Positions 50,716-60,547 of a stretch of DNA of 64,000 nucleotides are shown here, in pieces (the first letter of the stretch is position 1; each line of letters opens with the position of its first letter). The notes beneath the pieces are model-generated. The model was not told the origin of the DNA, did not search any database, and saw only the letters and a list, made by a program, of their open reading frames with translations. The DNA is from DASUPK01 sp963736305 (GTDB taxonomy: Bacteria > Actinomycetota > Thermoleophilia > Solirubrobacterales > 70-9): the NCBI GenBank assembly GCA_963736305.1, contig CAVTOD010000005.1:930001-994000 (forward strand), read 5' to 3'. Position numbers and translations under genes: made by a program.

Positions 50716-51398
50716 GCGCCAAGGCGGACGCCGAGGAGTGGGTGGCGATCGTCTCCGGCCTCGCATCGGAGCGGAACCTGCGCTACGAGCCGATCGGGGG
50801 GATCAATCCCAAGGAGGGGCCGGTCGCTCTCTGCCCGGGCGGGACCAATCGCCTCACGGGCGAGCTCACCGACGGTTTCTTCGGCTCTTCCTGTGACGCC
50901 GACGAGCACGAGGAGGGTGGCTTCGGGCGCAAGGCGATCCTGCCCGAAGCCTTGCTGGTAAAGGCACACATGCCGGATCTGGCGAGTGTCGTCCCGGTGT
51001 TCGACGTCGAATCCGTGGAGCGGACGGCCGGGGACATGGTCGACAAGCATTCCCGGCGGCGGGTCGAGTTCGAGAGCATCGACTTCAACAAGCGCTTCAT
51101 TGCCACCGTCCCAAAGGATCACGACCCGGTCGCCTTGCGCGAGCTGTTCAGCCCAGGGTTCATCGACTGGATCACGCGCATCCCGGCGGACGTCGACTTC
51201 GGCATCACCGAGCAGCAGCTCTTCTTCCACTGGCGGCTGCGAGAGCGCTCGAAGGAGGAGCTGAAGGAGGCCCTGCGCTCGGCGGGCGGCATCTTCGACC
51301 GGCTCCACCGCGAGATGGAGGAGAACAACCTCGACATCTACAAGCCGGGGCCCTGGAACGCCGGCCTGGAGCCATTCCCGCCGAAGATCGGCTCCTAG
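50712..51398 (+). CDS. Conserved-looking hypothetical protein
   Basis: This 228-residue soluble protein starts at TTG 50712 in overlap with the SCP2 gene stop. The N-terminal half has LRYEPIGGINPKEGPVALCP and SSCDADEHEEGGFGRKAI. The C-terminal half is helical and charged, and WITRIPADVDFGITEQQLFF is a marked block. No family recognised. Cotranscription with SCP2 suggests a lipid-related role at most. Confidence 0.6.
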   Translation: MSAKADAEEWVAIVSGLASERNLRYEPIGGINPKEGPVALCPGGTNRLTGELTDGFFGSSCDADEHEEGGFGRKAILPEALLVKAHMPDLASVVPVFDVESVERTAGDMVDKHSRRRVEFESIDFNKRFIATVPKDHDPVALRELFSPGFIDWITRIPADVDFGITEQQLFFHWRLRERSKEELKEALRSAGGIFDRLHREMEENNLDIYKPGPWNAGLEPFPPKIGS

Positions 51399-51417
51399 AG
51401 CGGGACGGCCACCGCGC

Positions 51418-52371
51418 TCATCGCTCGCGCATGCGGCGGCGATAGGTCCTGTAGAAGCCCGGTCCCTTCTTGGCGAAGTCCCGGAAGCGGGTGAGGCGTC
51501 CCTCGGGCAGCTCGAAGCCGCCGACGATCTGGCGCGGCACGAGGCGCCAGCCCTCGCCCGACGGCTCGAGGGCGCCGCGGACCTGCATGTTGCGCTGCCA
51601 GGAGAAGTTCGGTGCATGCCGGTGGACCGTGAGGCAGGCGCGACCCTCGAGCAGCGGCAGCCCGGCGGGCACAGCGTCGATCGCGATCGTCTTCTCCGCC
51701 GCGTCGGCGGTGAAGGGAACGCGGACCGCGATCGGGAAGCCGTCGGGGCCCATCCAGCTGAGCACGCCGGTGTCGTGCCCGGCCAGGAACTCCATACGTG
51801 AATCCCATGCAGGCGGTCCCTCGGGCGGCTCACCGTGATCCTGCGGGAGCTCCTCGACGTGTCCCGAGCGGACCTCCTCGAGGTGCGCGTCGTGGATAGT
51901 CGGCTCTTCGGCCAGATTCCCCCCCGGCCAGACGAAGACCCGCTCGGGCCGGACCTTGATGTACATGCGGGCGTAGTACCAGTTGAACATTCCGCGCATG
52001 AGCTTCGGCGGATTCATCTTCTTGGTCGCCGGCAGCTTCACGCCCGACTCGCGCATGTAGCGCTCGGCGTTCGCCTTCAGATCCTCGTCGTCGACCGTCG
52101 CCGTGCCCTGGACGAGCACCCGGAGGCCGCTCTCGATTCCCGATCCCGTCGGGTCCGAGAAGAGCAGGGAGATGCTCGGGTGGGCCCGGGCGTCGTCGGC
52201 CTTCTTCGGATAGCCGAGCCCGGTGGTCACGTCGATGGTCGGGCCTCCCTGGCTGTAGTAGGGCGTGACAGGCCAGGTGATCGGCTGCTTCGCTCGGTCG
52301 ACGGTCGTGAGCTCGCAGGTGACGAAGCTCTCGAAGGCGTCGCGCACCTCCTGGGGAAGGCTGCTCGTCAT
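51418..52371 (-). CDS. Pyridoxamine 5'-phosphate oxidase-like protein
   Basis: This 317-residue protein has two split-barrel flavin-binding-like halves. The N-terminal half (VTCELTTVDRAKQPITWPVT, ARAHPSISLLFSDPTGSGIE) and C-terminal half (HDTGVLSWMGPDGFPIAVRV) both resemble PNPOx-fold domains. The role is likely an F420- or FMN-dependent reductase, or heme or flavin binding, of unknown substrate. ATG 52371 has AGCAG upstream only. The two-domain form is longer than single-domain family members. Confidence 0.75.
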   Translation of the reverse strand: MTSSLPQEVRDAFESFVTCELTTVDRAKQPITWPVTPYYSQGGPTIDVTTGLGYPKKADDARAHPSISLLFSDPTGSGIESGLRVLVQGTATVDDEDLKANAERYMRESGVKLPATKKMNPPKLMRGMFNWYYARMYIKVRPERVFVWPGGNLAEEPTIHDAHLEEVRSGHVEELPQDHGEPPEGPPAWDSRMEFLAGHDTGVLSWMGPDGFPIAVRVPFTADAAEKTIAIDAVPAGLPLLEGRACLTVHRHAPNFSWQRNMQVRGALEPSGEGWRLVPRQIVGGFELPEGRLTRFRDFAKKGPGFYRTYRRRMRER

Positions 52372-52562
52372 CGGGCTTGATTCTGTCAGGGACCGAGCAA
52401 GACCTGGCCGGGATCGCAGTCGAGCGTCCCGCCCTGGGTGAGCTGGTCTTCGGTGAGGCCACGCTCGTTTGAGCCGGGGCAGCGCTGGAGGTTCTTGACA
52501 CGCCCTCTGATACGGTCGCCGCGCCTACCGACTTGCCGGCAGCGGAGAGATAGGAGGCCCAG

Positions 52563-52619
52563 ATGGACCGGTTGCTCCGAGGTTCCCCTCTGTTCCGCGA
52601 GCGGCCGCGCTCGATTTAG
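52563..52619 (+). CDS. 18-residue leader peptide before membrane gene
   Basis: AGGAGG, the best Shine-Dalgarno in the region, lies 6 nt before ATG 52563. The frame encodes MDRLLRGSPLFRERPRSI and stops with TAG directly abutting the GTG start of the next gene, which has no ribosome binding site of its own. Translational coupling is the simplest reading. Confidence 0.45.
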   Translation: MDRLLRGSPLFRERPRSI

Positions 52620-53198
52620 GTGGTCACGGGCCTCGTAATCCCCGCCGCCTTCGGAGCTCTCGCGGGAGTCCTGCTCGGCGTCTCCGCGGCGGCCTACTGG
52701 ACGATCGGCCTGGTGGCGCTCGTCGGCGGAATCCTCGCCGGCTTCGAGCATGTTGGCGGCTGGGAGGGAGCCGACCGGGGACTCGTGGGCGGCACGCTTT
52801 ATGGCACCGGGCTCCTGCTCGCGCACGCGATCGCCGGCACCGACGCCAAGGTCTCGCTCCCGGGATTCGCGCCGACCGGCTTAGTCGGGTTGCTCCTCGC
52901 GGAGCATCCTCGCATCCATCAGGGGAGCTCGTCCGGCAGCACGATCCGCTGCTCGTCGCCCTCGCCCTCGACGCGCGGCTCGACAGGTTTCACGACCCGG
53001 CGGCGCGCCGCCTCCAGGGCCTCGGTCGCGTTGGCGAATCCCACCAGGGACTCGAGGTGCTTGATGGTCGGGAACACCAGCGGCAGCTCGCCCGCGTGGT
53101 GCATGTCGAGGGCGTCCTTCGGTCCGAACCAGCCGGCGTCGACGGTCTCCGAGCCGTCCGGCTTGGGTGGCGAATGGGCGGGCGCCAGGGCCAGGTAG
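52620..53198 (+). CDS. Small membrane protein, 3' part doubtful
   Basis: The first 95 residues look genuine: four hydrophobic segments (VIPAAFGALAGVLLGVSAA, IGLVALVGGILAGFEHV, LVGGTLYGTGLLLAHAIAG and GLVGLLLAE), typical of small multi-TM proteins. Beyond about 52915 the frame runs antisense through the Nudix gene and becomes Ser/Arg-rich. The natural C terminus has probably been lost or shifted, or the protein really ends by readthrough. Start GTG 52620 is coupled to the leader peptide. Confidence 0.5.
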   Translation: MVTGLVIPAAFGALAGVLLGVSAAAYWTIGLVALVGGILAGFEHVGGWEGADRGLVGGTLYGTGLLLAHAIAGTDAKVSLPGFAPTGLVGLLLAEHPRIHQGSSSGSTIRCSSPSPSTRGSTGFTTRRRAASRASVALANPTRDSRCLMVGNTSGSSPAWCMSRASFGPNQPASTVSEPSGLGGEWAGARAR

Positions 53199-53554
53199 AA
53201 GCGTGTGTCGAAGCGGATCGGCACGACTCTGGGCGTGATCCAGCGCGAGTACGCCACCAGCTCCTCCGCCGGGACCTCGATCCCGGCCTCCTCGGCGAGC
53301 TCCCTGACCGCGGCGACGCGGTGGGCCTCCTCGCCGTCCCCGTCATCCGAATCGACCGCCCCGCCGGGAAACACCCAGACCCCCGGCATGAACCGGGCCT
53401 CCGGATTGCGCTGCACGAGCAGGATCTCCAGCCCCCGCTCGGCGTGCTTGCCTCCCCGGCGCAGGAGGATCACCGTGGCCGCCTGTCTCGGAACGGCGGG
53501 CGGTTCGCTCTGATCGCGCAGCGGCGCGCCGCCCGCCTCGGGCAGATCGCTCAT
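52919..53554 (-). CDS. Nudix hydrolase
   Basis: This 211-residue protein has the Nudix box at about residues 63-88 (GGAVDSDD... then RELAEEAGIEVP, matching REUxEExGU). VILLRRGG, PGVWVFPGGAV and WFGPKDALDMHHAGELPLVF support a CoA-pyrophosphatase or nucleoside-diphosphate-like member. GGGGAGAG precedes ATG 53554. Substrate unknown. Confidence 0.85.
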   Translation of the reverse strand: MSDLPEAGGAPLRDQSEPPAVPRQAATVILLRRGGKHAERGLEILLVQRNPEARFMPGVWVFPGGAVDSDDGDGEEAHRVAAVRELAEEAGIEVPAEELVAYSRWITPRVVPIRFDTRFYLALAPAHSPPKPDGSETVDAGWFGPKDALDMHHAGELPLVFPTIKHLESLVGFANATEALEAARRRVVKPVEPRVEGEGDEQRIVLPDELP

Positions 53555-53613
53555 CGCTCTCCCCTCAAATCGACCGCCACTTCTCGCGAGCCTACTCGGT
53601 AGATTGGCGCCCC

Positions 53614-53799
53614 ATGGCAGCGGAGACCACCACCAAGCAGCTCTACATCTGCACCTCGTGCGGCTTCATCTACGATCCCGACGAGGGCGATCCCGACGGC
53701 GGGGTACCGCCCGGAACGTTGTTCGACGACATCCCCGACGACTGGTTCTGCCCGGTCTGCGGTGCGCGGAAGTCGGACTTCGAGCCCTACGAGGAGTAG
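53614..53799 (+). CDS. Rubredoxin
   Basis: This 61-residue one-iron electron carrier has Cys13-x2-Cys16 (CTSCG) and Cys46-x2-Cys49 (CPVCG), then the usual ARKSDFEPYEE. It serves alkane hydroxylases or oxygen/ROS reductases in aerobes. No partner is adjacent. TAGATT ends 8 nt before ATG with no Shine-Dalgarno, so it is leaderless. Confidence 0.95.
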   Translation: MAAETTTKQLYICTSCGFIYDPDEGDPDGGVPPGTLFDDIPDDWFCPVCGARKSDFEPYEE

Positions 53800-53832
53800 C
53801 GCAGCCCCGCCAGGAGCGTCGGCGATCGAGCG

Positions 53833-55167
53833 CTAGGCCGCTTCGAGCAAGGCCGCGTCGAGCCGGCCCTTGGCACCGGAATCGAGCTCGGCGACGGGGT
53901 AGGCCGCGCGGATCGACTGGCCTACGACCTCGACGAGGCGCCGGAGGTCCTTCTTGGAGATGGCGAGAGGTGGCATCAGCACGATCACGTCACCAAGCGG
54001 ACGGACGATGACGCCTCGGCGGCGAGCCTCGAGCGTGACGCGGTGCCCGAGCCGCAGCTCGGGGTCGTGCTCGCCCAGATCGATCCCCACCATGAGGCCG
54101 CACTGGCGGACCTCCTTGACCTCGCGCATCCGCCCAACCTGCCCGAGCCAATCGGAGAGCAGGCGAATCTTGGGCTGGATCCGCACCAGAGTCCGCTCCC
54201 GCTCGAAGACCTCGAGCGAGGCGATCGCCGCCGCGCAGGCGAGCGGATTGCCCGTGTAGGTGTGCCCGTGGAAGAAGGTCTTGTACTCGGAGCTCGCCCC
54301 GAGAAAGGCCTCGTAGATTCGCTCGGTCGCGAGGGTCGCGGCGAGGGGCATGTAGCCGCCGGTCAGCCCCTTTGCCACGCAGAGCAGGTCGGGAGAGACG
54401 CCCTCCTGCTCGCAGGCGAACATCGTGCCGGTGCGCCCGAAGCCGGTCGCCACCTCGTCGCAGATCAGGAGGATGCCGTGGCGGTCGCAGAGCCGCCGCA
54501 CGGCGCGCAGATAGCCCGGCGGATGGGTGAGCATCCCGGCCGCCCCCTGGACGAGCGGTTCGAGCACGACCGCCGCGACCTCTTCCTCGTGCATCGCGAG
54601 CAGCCTGGCGATGTCCTCGACGTTGCCGGGCTCCGCACGATGAGCTTCGAACAGAAGAGGGCCGAAAGCCGAATGGAAGAGCGGCATCCCGCCGACGGAG
54701 ACCGATCCGATGGTGTCGCCGTGGTAGGCGTCCTCGAGACAGATGAACGACGTCTTCCTGACGTGCTGTCCGCCGCGCTGCTGCCAGTACTGGAAGGCCA
54801 TCTTCAGGGCGACCTCGACGGCAGTCGATCCGGAGTCCGAATAGAAGACCCGGTTGAGCCCCGGGGGGGCGATGTCGACCAGGCGTCCCGCGAGCTCGGC
54901 TGCTCCGGGATGGGAGAGGCCGAGCATCGTGGAGTGCGCCACGCGGTCGAGCTGCTCCCCAACAGCCTGGTCGATCGCGGGGTGGCGATGACCGTGGACG
55001 TTGCACCAGAGCGACGAGACGCCGTCGAGATAGCGATTGCCGTCGGAGTCGATCAGCTCCGTGCCCTCCGCCGACTCGATCATCAACGGATCCTCCGCCA
55101 CCCAATCACGCTGCTGCGTGAAGGGGTGCCAGAGGTGATCGTGATCGAGCCGGGCAACTTTCTGCAT
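53833..55167 (-). CDS. bioA: Adenosylmethionine-8-amino-7-oxononanoate aminotransferase
   Basis: This biotin pathway enzyme converts KAPA to DAPA using SAM as amino donor, with PLP. The 444-residue product has HLWHPFTQQRDW at the N terminus, LEDAYHGDTIGSVSVGG, LICDEVATGFGRTG and the PLP-binding Lys in CVAKGLTGGYMPLAATLAT, plus FFHGHTYTGNPLACAAA. ATG 55167 is chosen from family length; a longer frame lacks conservation. It is separated from bioBFD by marR-MFS. Confidence 0.94.
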   Translation of the reverse strand: MQKVARLDHDHLWHPFTQQRDWVAEDPLMIESAEGTELIDSDGNRYLDGVSSLWCNVHGHRHPAIDQAVGEQLDRVAHSTMLGLSHPGAAELAGRLVDIAPPGLNRVFYSDSGSTAVEVALKMAFQYWQQRGGQHVRKTSFICLEDAYHGDTIGSVSVGGMPLFHSAFGPLLFEAHRAEPGNVEDIARLLAMHEEEVAAVVLEPLVQGAAGMLTHPPGYLRAVRRLCDRHGILLICDEVATGFGRTGTMFACEQEGVSPDLLCVAKGLTGGYMPLAATLATERIYEAFLGASSEYKTFFHGHTYTGNPLACAAAIASLEVFERERTLVRIQPKIRLLSDWLGQVGRMREVKEVRQCGLMVGIDLGEHDPELRLGHRVTLEARRRGVIVRPLGDVIVLMPPLAISKKDLRRLVEVVGQSIRAAYPVAELDSGAKGRLDAALLEAA

Positions 55168-55214
55168 TCGCCGCTGGCCAACATATGACCGCCACCGGAT
55201 GGACCCGGATGGCA

Positions 55215-55232
55215 CTGTGACTCTTGTCACAG
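55215..55232. promoter_or_regulatory. 18 bp palindrome upstream of bioA
   Basis: CTGTGAC (55215-55221), TCTT, GTCACAG (55226-55232) is a perfect inverted repeat 48 bp upstream of the bioA start and 46 bp before marR. It is a candidate operator for a biotin or MarR-type regulator. Its half-site differs from the classical BirA and BioR boxes as far as remembered. Confidence 0.5.
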
Positions 55233-55242
55233 ATCGTTGCAG

Positions 55243-55272
55243 TTGAGGAAAGGTTGCAATCGTGTAACCTTT
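55243..55272 (+). promoter_or_regulatory. marR promoter and operator
   Basis: TTGAGG (55243-55248), 16 bp, TAACCT (55265-55270), then 8 nt to the GTG start form a promoter for a leaderless marR-MFS mRNA. An inverted repeat AAAGGTT (55249-55255) / AACCTTT (55266-55272) spans the spacer and -10 box, an ideal position for MarR autorepression. Confidence 0.65.
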
Positions 55273-55278
55273 TCTCTA

Positions 55279-55791
55279 GTGGAAGCAGCGACCAAAGAAG
55301 CGAAAGCGGCCCGGGCCGTGCGCGACGACCTCGCTCTGAAGATGAGCGCCGTCGTCGTCCGCTGCATGGGACCCCGGGGCAACGAGGTCTTTCGGGTGAT
55401 CGACGAGAGCGGTCTCACCTTCGGGCAGATGAAGGTGCTGGTCGAGCTCGAGACCCCTGATGAGGACGCCCGCACCGTCACGGCCCTCTCGGAGGAGCTC
55501 GGCATCTCCACCGCGTCGGCAAGCCGCGCCGCCGATGGGCTGGTGCGCAAGAAGCTCGCGACGCGCGTCGAGGATTCCAATGATCGGCGCGTTCGCCGGC
55601 TCGCCCTCACCGCGAAGGGTCACCGGCTCGCCGGCCGAATCATCTCCGCCCGCCTCGCGACGCTCGAGGACTTCACCGGCTCGCTCGAGCCCGATGAGCG
55701 GGAAAAGCTTGAGTCGGCTCTCGACGCGCTCCTGAAGCGCCCCGAGATCGCCGAGATCTACCGAACGAACGAGAGGAGGGTCAGCCGATGA
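55279..55791 (+). CDS. MarR-family transcriptional regulator
   Basis: This 170-residue product has the winged helix LSEELGISTASASRAADGLV and the wing KKLATRVEDSNDRRVRRLAL followed by TAKGHRL. GTG 55279 is set by the promoter 8 nt upstream. The stop overlaps the MFS ATG (ATGA), so the pair forms an operon in which MarR most likely represses the transporter and itself in response to a drug-like ligand. Confidence 0.87.
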   Translation: MEAATKEAKAARAVRDDLALKMSAVVVRCMGPRGNEVFRVIDESGLTFGQMKVLVELETPDEDARTVTALSEELGISTASASRAADGLVRKKLATRVEDSNDRRVRRLALTAKGHRLAGRIISARLATLEDFTGSLEPDEREKLESALDALLKRPEIAEIYRTNERRVSR

Positions 55792-57290
55792 CCCGGTACC
55801 GGCACCTGATCACGGATGACAACCGCAAGTGGTGGACGCTCGGTGCGATGTGCTTCGCGCTCTTCATGGTGATGCTCGACAACACCGTCGTGAACGTCGC
55901 CCTGCCGTCGATCCAGCGCGATCTGCATGCCCAGATCTCCGCGCTCGAGTGGGTCATCAACGGCTACACGCTGACCTTCGCCGTCCTGATCGCGACCGGT
56001 GGGCGTCTCGGAGACATCTTCGGGCGCAGGCGGATGTTCCTGACAGGCGTGGTCATCTTCGCGATCACCTCCGCCACGGCGGGGATCGCACAGGACCCGG
56101 CGATGCTGATCGGCAGCCGCGCGATCCAGGGCATCGGCGCCGCTCTGATGATGCCGGCGACGCTCTCGATCATCACGCACACCTTCCCCGCCGCCGAGCG
56201 AGGCAGGGCGATCGGAATGTGGGCGGGCGTCTCCGCCCTGGCGCTGTCGATCGGACCCGTCGTCGGCGGATTCCTCACCGAGTACGTGAGCTGGCGCGCG
56301 ATCTTCTTCATCAACCTTCCGGTGGCCGCCGGGGCCGTGGCCGCCACGATCTTCGCCGTCCGCGAGTCGCGCGACGACACCGTCGACCGGCACGTCGACT
56401 ATCCGGGCGTGGTTGCCCTGACCGCCAGTCTGACTGCCATCGTCCTCGCACTGATCGAGGGCAACAGCTGGGGCTGGGGCTCGCCGACGATCGTCGGTCT
56501 GCTCGTCGGTGGCGCATTGGGTCTCGCGGCCTTCGTCGCCATCGAGCTGCGGGTGCAGACGCCGATGGTCGAGTTCGCGCTCTTCAAGACGCGCCAGTTC
56601 ATCGGCTCGAACCTGGTCGCATTCATCATCACCTTCGCCATGATGGGCACCTTCTTCTTCATGGCGATCTACATGCAGGACATCCTCGGCTTCGGAGCGC
56701 TGGAGGCCGGGATCAGGTTCCTGCCGACGACAGTGGTGATCGCCGTCGTCGCACCGATCTCCGGGCGGCTCGCCGATCGGCTCGGGCCGGCCACGCCGAT
56801 GAGCGCGGGGCTGGCGATCCTCGCCGTATCGATGTTCATGTTCGCCGGCATCGACACGGCGACGACCTACTCCGGGCTGCTCGTCCCGTTCATCCTGATG
56901 GGTCTCGGGATCGCTCTGGTGATGTCGCCCATGTCGACCGCCGCGATGAACGCGGTCAGCGTCCAGAAGTCAGGTGTCGCCTCGGGCGTCCTGCAGATGT
57001 CTCGCATGATCGGAGCATCGGTGGGTGTCGCGGCAACCGGCGCGATCTTCCAGTCGCAGCTCGGCTCCGCATTCGACCCAGCGCAGCTGGCGAGCGCGCC
57101 CGAGCAGGCTCGCGCGACCTTCATCGACGCACTGAGCAGCGCGATGCTGCTCGCCGCGATCGTCGTGGTCGCGGGCCTGGCGGTCTCACTGACGCTGGTC
57201 CGCGGGGCTCGCGCCAAGCGGGTCGACACGGGCGGTCCCGGCATAGCGGCTCCGCCATCAGTCGCGGCCGCAGGCGGCCGCCCCAAATAA
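55788..57290 (+). CDS. MFS drug transporter, DHA2 (EmrB/QacA) family
   Basis: This 500-residue 14-TM exporter has motif D1 LDNTVVNVALPSIQRDL in TM1, motif A GGRLGDIFGRRRMFLTG, motif B-like RAIQGIGAALMMPATLS and motif C-like SIGPVVGGFLTEYVSWRAIF. It probably extrudes toxic compounds using the proton gradient. It is coupled to marR. Its placement between bioA and bioD is unusual, and a role in biotin export is not supported by sequence. Confidence 0.9.
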   Translation: MTRYRHLITDDNRKWWTLGAMCFALFMVMLDNTVVNVALPSIQRDLHAQISALEWVINGYTLTFAVLIATGGRLGDIFGRRRMFLTGVVIFAITSATAGIAQDPAMLIGSRAIQGIGAALMMPATLSIITHTFPAAERGRAIGMWAGVSALALSIGPVVGGFLTEYVSWRAIFFINLPVAAGAVAATIFAVRESRDDTVDRHVDYPGVVALTASLTAIVLALIEGNSWGWGSPTIVGLLVGGALGLAAFVAIELRVQTPMVEFALFKTRQFIGSNLVAFIITFAMMGTFFFMAIYMQDILGFGALEAGIRFLPTTVVIAVVAPISGRLADRLGPATPMSAGLAILAVSMFMFAGIDTATTYSGLLVPFILMGLGIALVMSPMSTAAMNAVSVQKSGVASGVLQMSRMIGASVGVAATGAIFQSQLGSAFDPAQLASAPEQARATFIDALSSAMLLAAIVVVAGLAVSLTLVRGARAKRVDTGGPGIAAPPSVAAAGGRPK

Positions 57291-57368
57291 GTCGCTCCGG
57301 GCTTCGCCCTGGATGCGAGGGCGCGCGTCAGCGCGACCCGTTTGACAAGGTGGAGCAGCCGGTGGCCG

Positions 57369-58091
57369 CTAGGCGGCGCGCAGGCTGCTCGTCGCCCTCG
57401 GCGAGCCCACCCCGATGTGGAGGGCGGGCCAGGAGGCCGGATTCGTGAGATCGAGATGCGGAAGCGTCTCGACCGGGACCGATCCGAGGCCGGCGATGGT
57501 CTCCAGGTTCGAGCGCTCCATCGTGGACGGGTCCGATGGGAACGGGGTGAGGACGACCGCTGCCACATCCAGTCCCGCCGCGCGGACCGCCTGGAGGGTG
57601 AGCAGGGTGTGATTGATCGTTCCAAGCCCCGGTGAGGCGGCGATCACGACCGGCAGCGCCAGGTCCTGGGCGAGGTCCCGCACCAGGTAGCCGGTGGTGA
57701 GCGGCACCAGGAACCCGCCGACGCCTTCGCAGATCAGGAGATCGGCGTCCTCGGTCGCGGCGAGCGCGGCACCCCGCAGCCGGTCGGGGTCGATTCGCTC
57801 ACCGGCGAGCTCGGCCGCGAGGTGGGGCGAGACGGCCGGGCCATATCGATAGGGAGCGACCTGCTCGTCGCCCTGCGTCGAGCCCGCGGCGAGCCGCAGC
57901 AGGGCGTGATCCGGCAGCTCGGTGGCGCTCTCCCAGACCTCCGGCCTGAGCGGGTGTTCGTCCAGGCCGCTGACAGCGGGCTTGAAGACGGCGACGCGAT
58001 CGCCCCTCCCATGCGCGGCGTGGGCGATCGCCGCGGAGACGACGGACTTGCCGACCTCGGTTCCCGTTCCGGTGACGAAGAGGCCTCGCAT
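57369..58091 (-). CDS. bioD: Dethiobiotin synthetase
   Basis: BioD closes the ureido ring of dethiobiotin using ATP and CO2. The 240-residue product has the P-loop GLFVTGTGTEVGKSVVSAAI (residues 3-22), FKPAVSGLDEH, the ADADLLICEGVGGFLVPLTT block and VVIAASPGLGTINHTLLTLQ. Start ATG 58091 is 1 bp from the bioF stop, last gene of bioB-bioF-bioD. Confidence 0.94.
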   Translation of the reverse strand: MRGLFVTGTGTEVGKSVVSAAIAHAAHGRGDRVAVFKPAVSGLDEHPLRPEVWESATELPDHALLRLAAGSTQGDEQVAPYRYGPAVSPHLAAELAGERIDPDRLRGAALAATEDADLLICEGVGGFLVPLTTGYLVRDLAQDLALPVVIAASPGLGTINHTLLTLQAVRAAGLDVAAVVLTPFPSDPSTMERSNLETIAGLGSVPVETLPHLDLTNPASWPALHIGVGSPRATSSLRAA

Positions 58092-58092
58092 C

Positions 58093-59316
<1,224 letters not shown>

Positions 59317-59317
<1 letters not shown>

Positions 59318-60480
59318 TAGTCGCCCCAGCCGGCGGGCTGAGGCTCCTGGTCATCTGACGGACGCGTCGGGTACGCCGGCACCTTGCCCTTCTTCTTGAT
59401 CACCCTGAGCTGGGTGGACGGGTCCCAGAAGTTCGCGTCGGCCTGGCGGTCGATCAGCTCGTCGATCGGGGTCTCGGGCGTGTCGCCCTCGAGCCAGCCC
59501 GAGCGGTTGTCCGGCCGAGGGTTGGCGCCGTTGTCGGGCTGCCTCGCGACGTTCAGCCCGAGCTCCTCGAACATGGCCCGGTCCTCCGCCGGCTCGACGC
59601 CGAGCGTCGTGAGGAAGTTGCCCATCATCACGCCGTTCAGGCCTGCCTTGACGGCGAGCGGCGCGAGGTCCTGCAGGTTCTCGACCCGGCCGCCGCAGAG
59701 CCGGAAGAGGGCGTCGGGGAGGATCAGCCGGAAGATCGCGACCCACTTGACGACCTCCCACGGGTCCATCAGCTCGCGGTCGCCGAACTTCGTGCCGAGG
59801 CGGGGGTTCAGCAGGTTGATCGGCACCGAGTCGGGGTTGATCTCCGCCAGCTCGAAGGCCATCTCGACCCGCTGCGTCGGCGACTCGCCCAGATTGAGAA
59901 TGCCACCGACACAGGTCTCGAGACCCGCCTCCTTGACCGCGTCGATCGTCCGGACCCGTCCCTCGTAGCGGACGGTGGTCGAGACCTCCGGATAGTACGA
60001 GCGCGACGCCTCGACGTTGTGGTGCACGCGCTGGATGCCCGCCTCCTTGAGCTGCTTGGCTCGATCCACCGACATGTGGCCGATCGACGCACAGCGCTTC
60101 AGGTTGGTCTGCTCGGAGACGAGTCGCGCGCCCTCGAGGACCTTGGCAAAGTCGCGCTTGGAGAGGCCCTGGCCCTGGGTGACCATGCAGAAGCGGTGCG
60201 CCCCCGCGGCCTCGGCCGCCTTGGCGTGCTCCAGGATCTGATCCGGTTCCATCATCGCGTGCATCGGCGTGTCCGCCTCGGCGTAGCGCGACTGGGCACA
60301 GAACCCACAGTCCTCCGCGCAGCCGCCCGACTTGGCGTTGACCAGCGAGCACATGTCGGTGGAGTCCCCGAAGCGGTCCTGGCGGGCCTCCCAGGCGCGC
60401 TCGACCAGAGAGCCGATGTCTTCGTGGTCGGTGAGGGCGCCGAGCTCGAGCGCCTCTTCGAAGCTGATCAGTGGTGGCAT
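59317..60480 (-). CDS. bioB: Biotin synthase
   Basis: This radical-SAM enzyme inserts sulfur into dethiobiotin. The 387-residue product has the 4Fe-4S motif Cys54-x3-Cys58-x2-Cys61 (GGCAEDCGFCAQSRY), HHNVEASRSYYPEVSTT and NLLNPRLGTKFGDRELMDPW. There is a C-terminal extension of about 40 residues beyond the TIM barrel. ATG 60480 is 6 nt after a TAAATT -10 box. First gene of the bioBFD unit. Confidence 0.95.
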
Positions 60481-60486
60481 GATCGA

Positions 60487-60492
60487 AATTTA
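60487..60492 (-). promoter_or_regulatory. -10 box for leaderless bioB
   Basis: On the minus strand TAAATT (60492-60487) ends 6 nt before the bioB ATG, with no Shine-Dalgarno between. No palindromic operator like the one upstream of bioA is seen here. Confidence 0.55.
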
Positions 60493-60529
60493 CGAATGCC
60501 ACCGGACGACCCGGCTTCGCCATCAAGTC

Positions 60530-60547
60530 GCGGCCAGAAGTGGCCGC
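60530..60547 (-). terminator. Hairpin after the cupin gene
   Basis: GCGGCCA, loop GAAG (plus-strand reading), TGGCCGC forms a perfect 7 bp stem touching the cupin stop codon. There is no T-run. It separates the cupin gene from bioB on the same strand. Confidence 0.45.

Noticed and set aside
52386..52500. Minus-strand peptide NLQRCPGSNERGLTEDQLTQ in the 52.4 kb spacer looks protein-like
   Set aside because: No start codon lies near it in frame, and the frame upstream runs antisense through the membrane gene; not supported as a gene.
57297..57345. GGGCTTCGCCC and GCGCG repeats after the MFS gene as a terminator
   Set aside because: The stem is short, interrupted and without a T-run; too common a sequence in this GC background to call.
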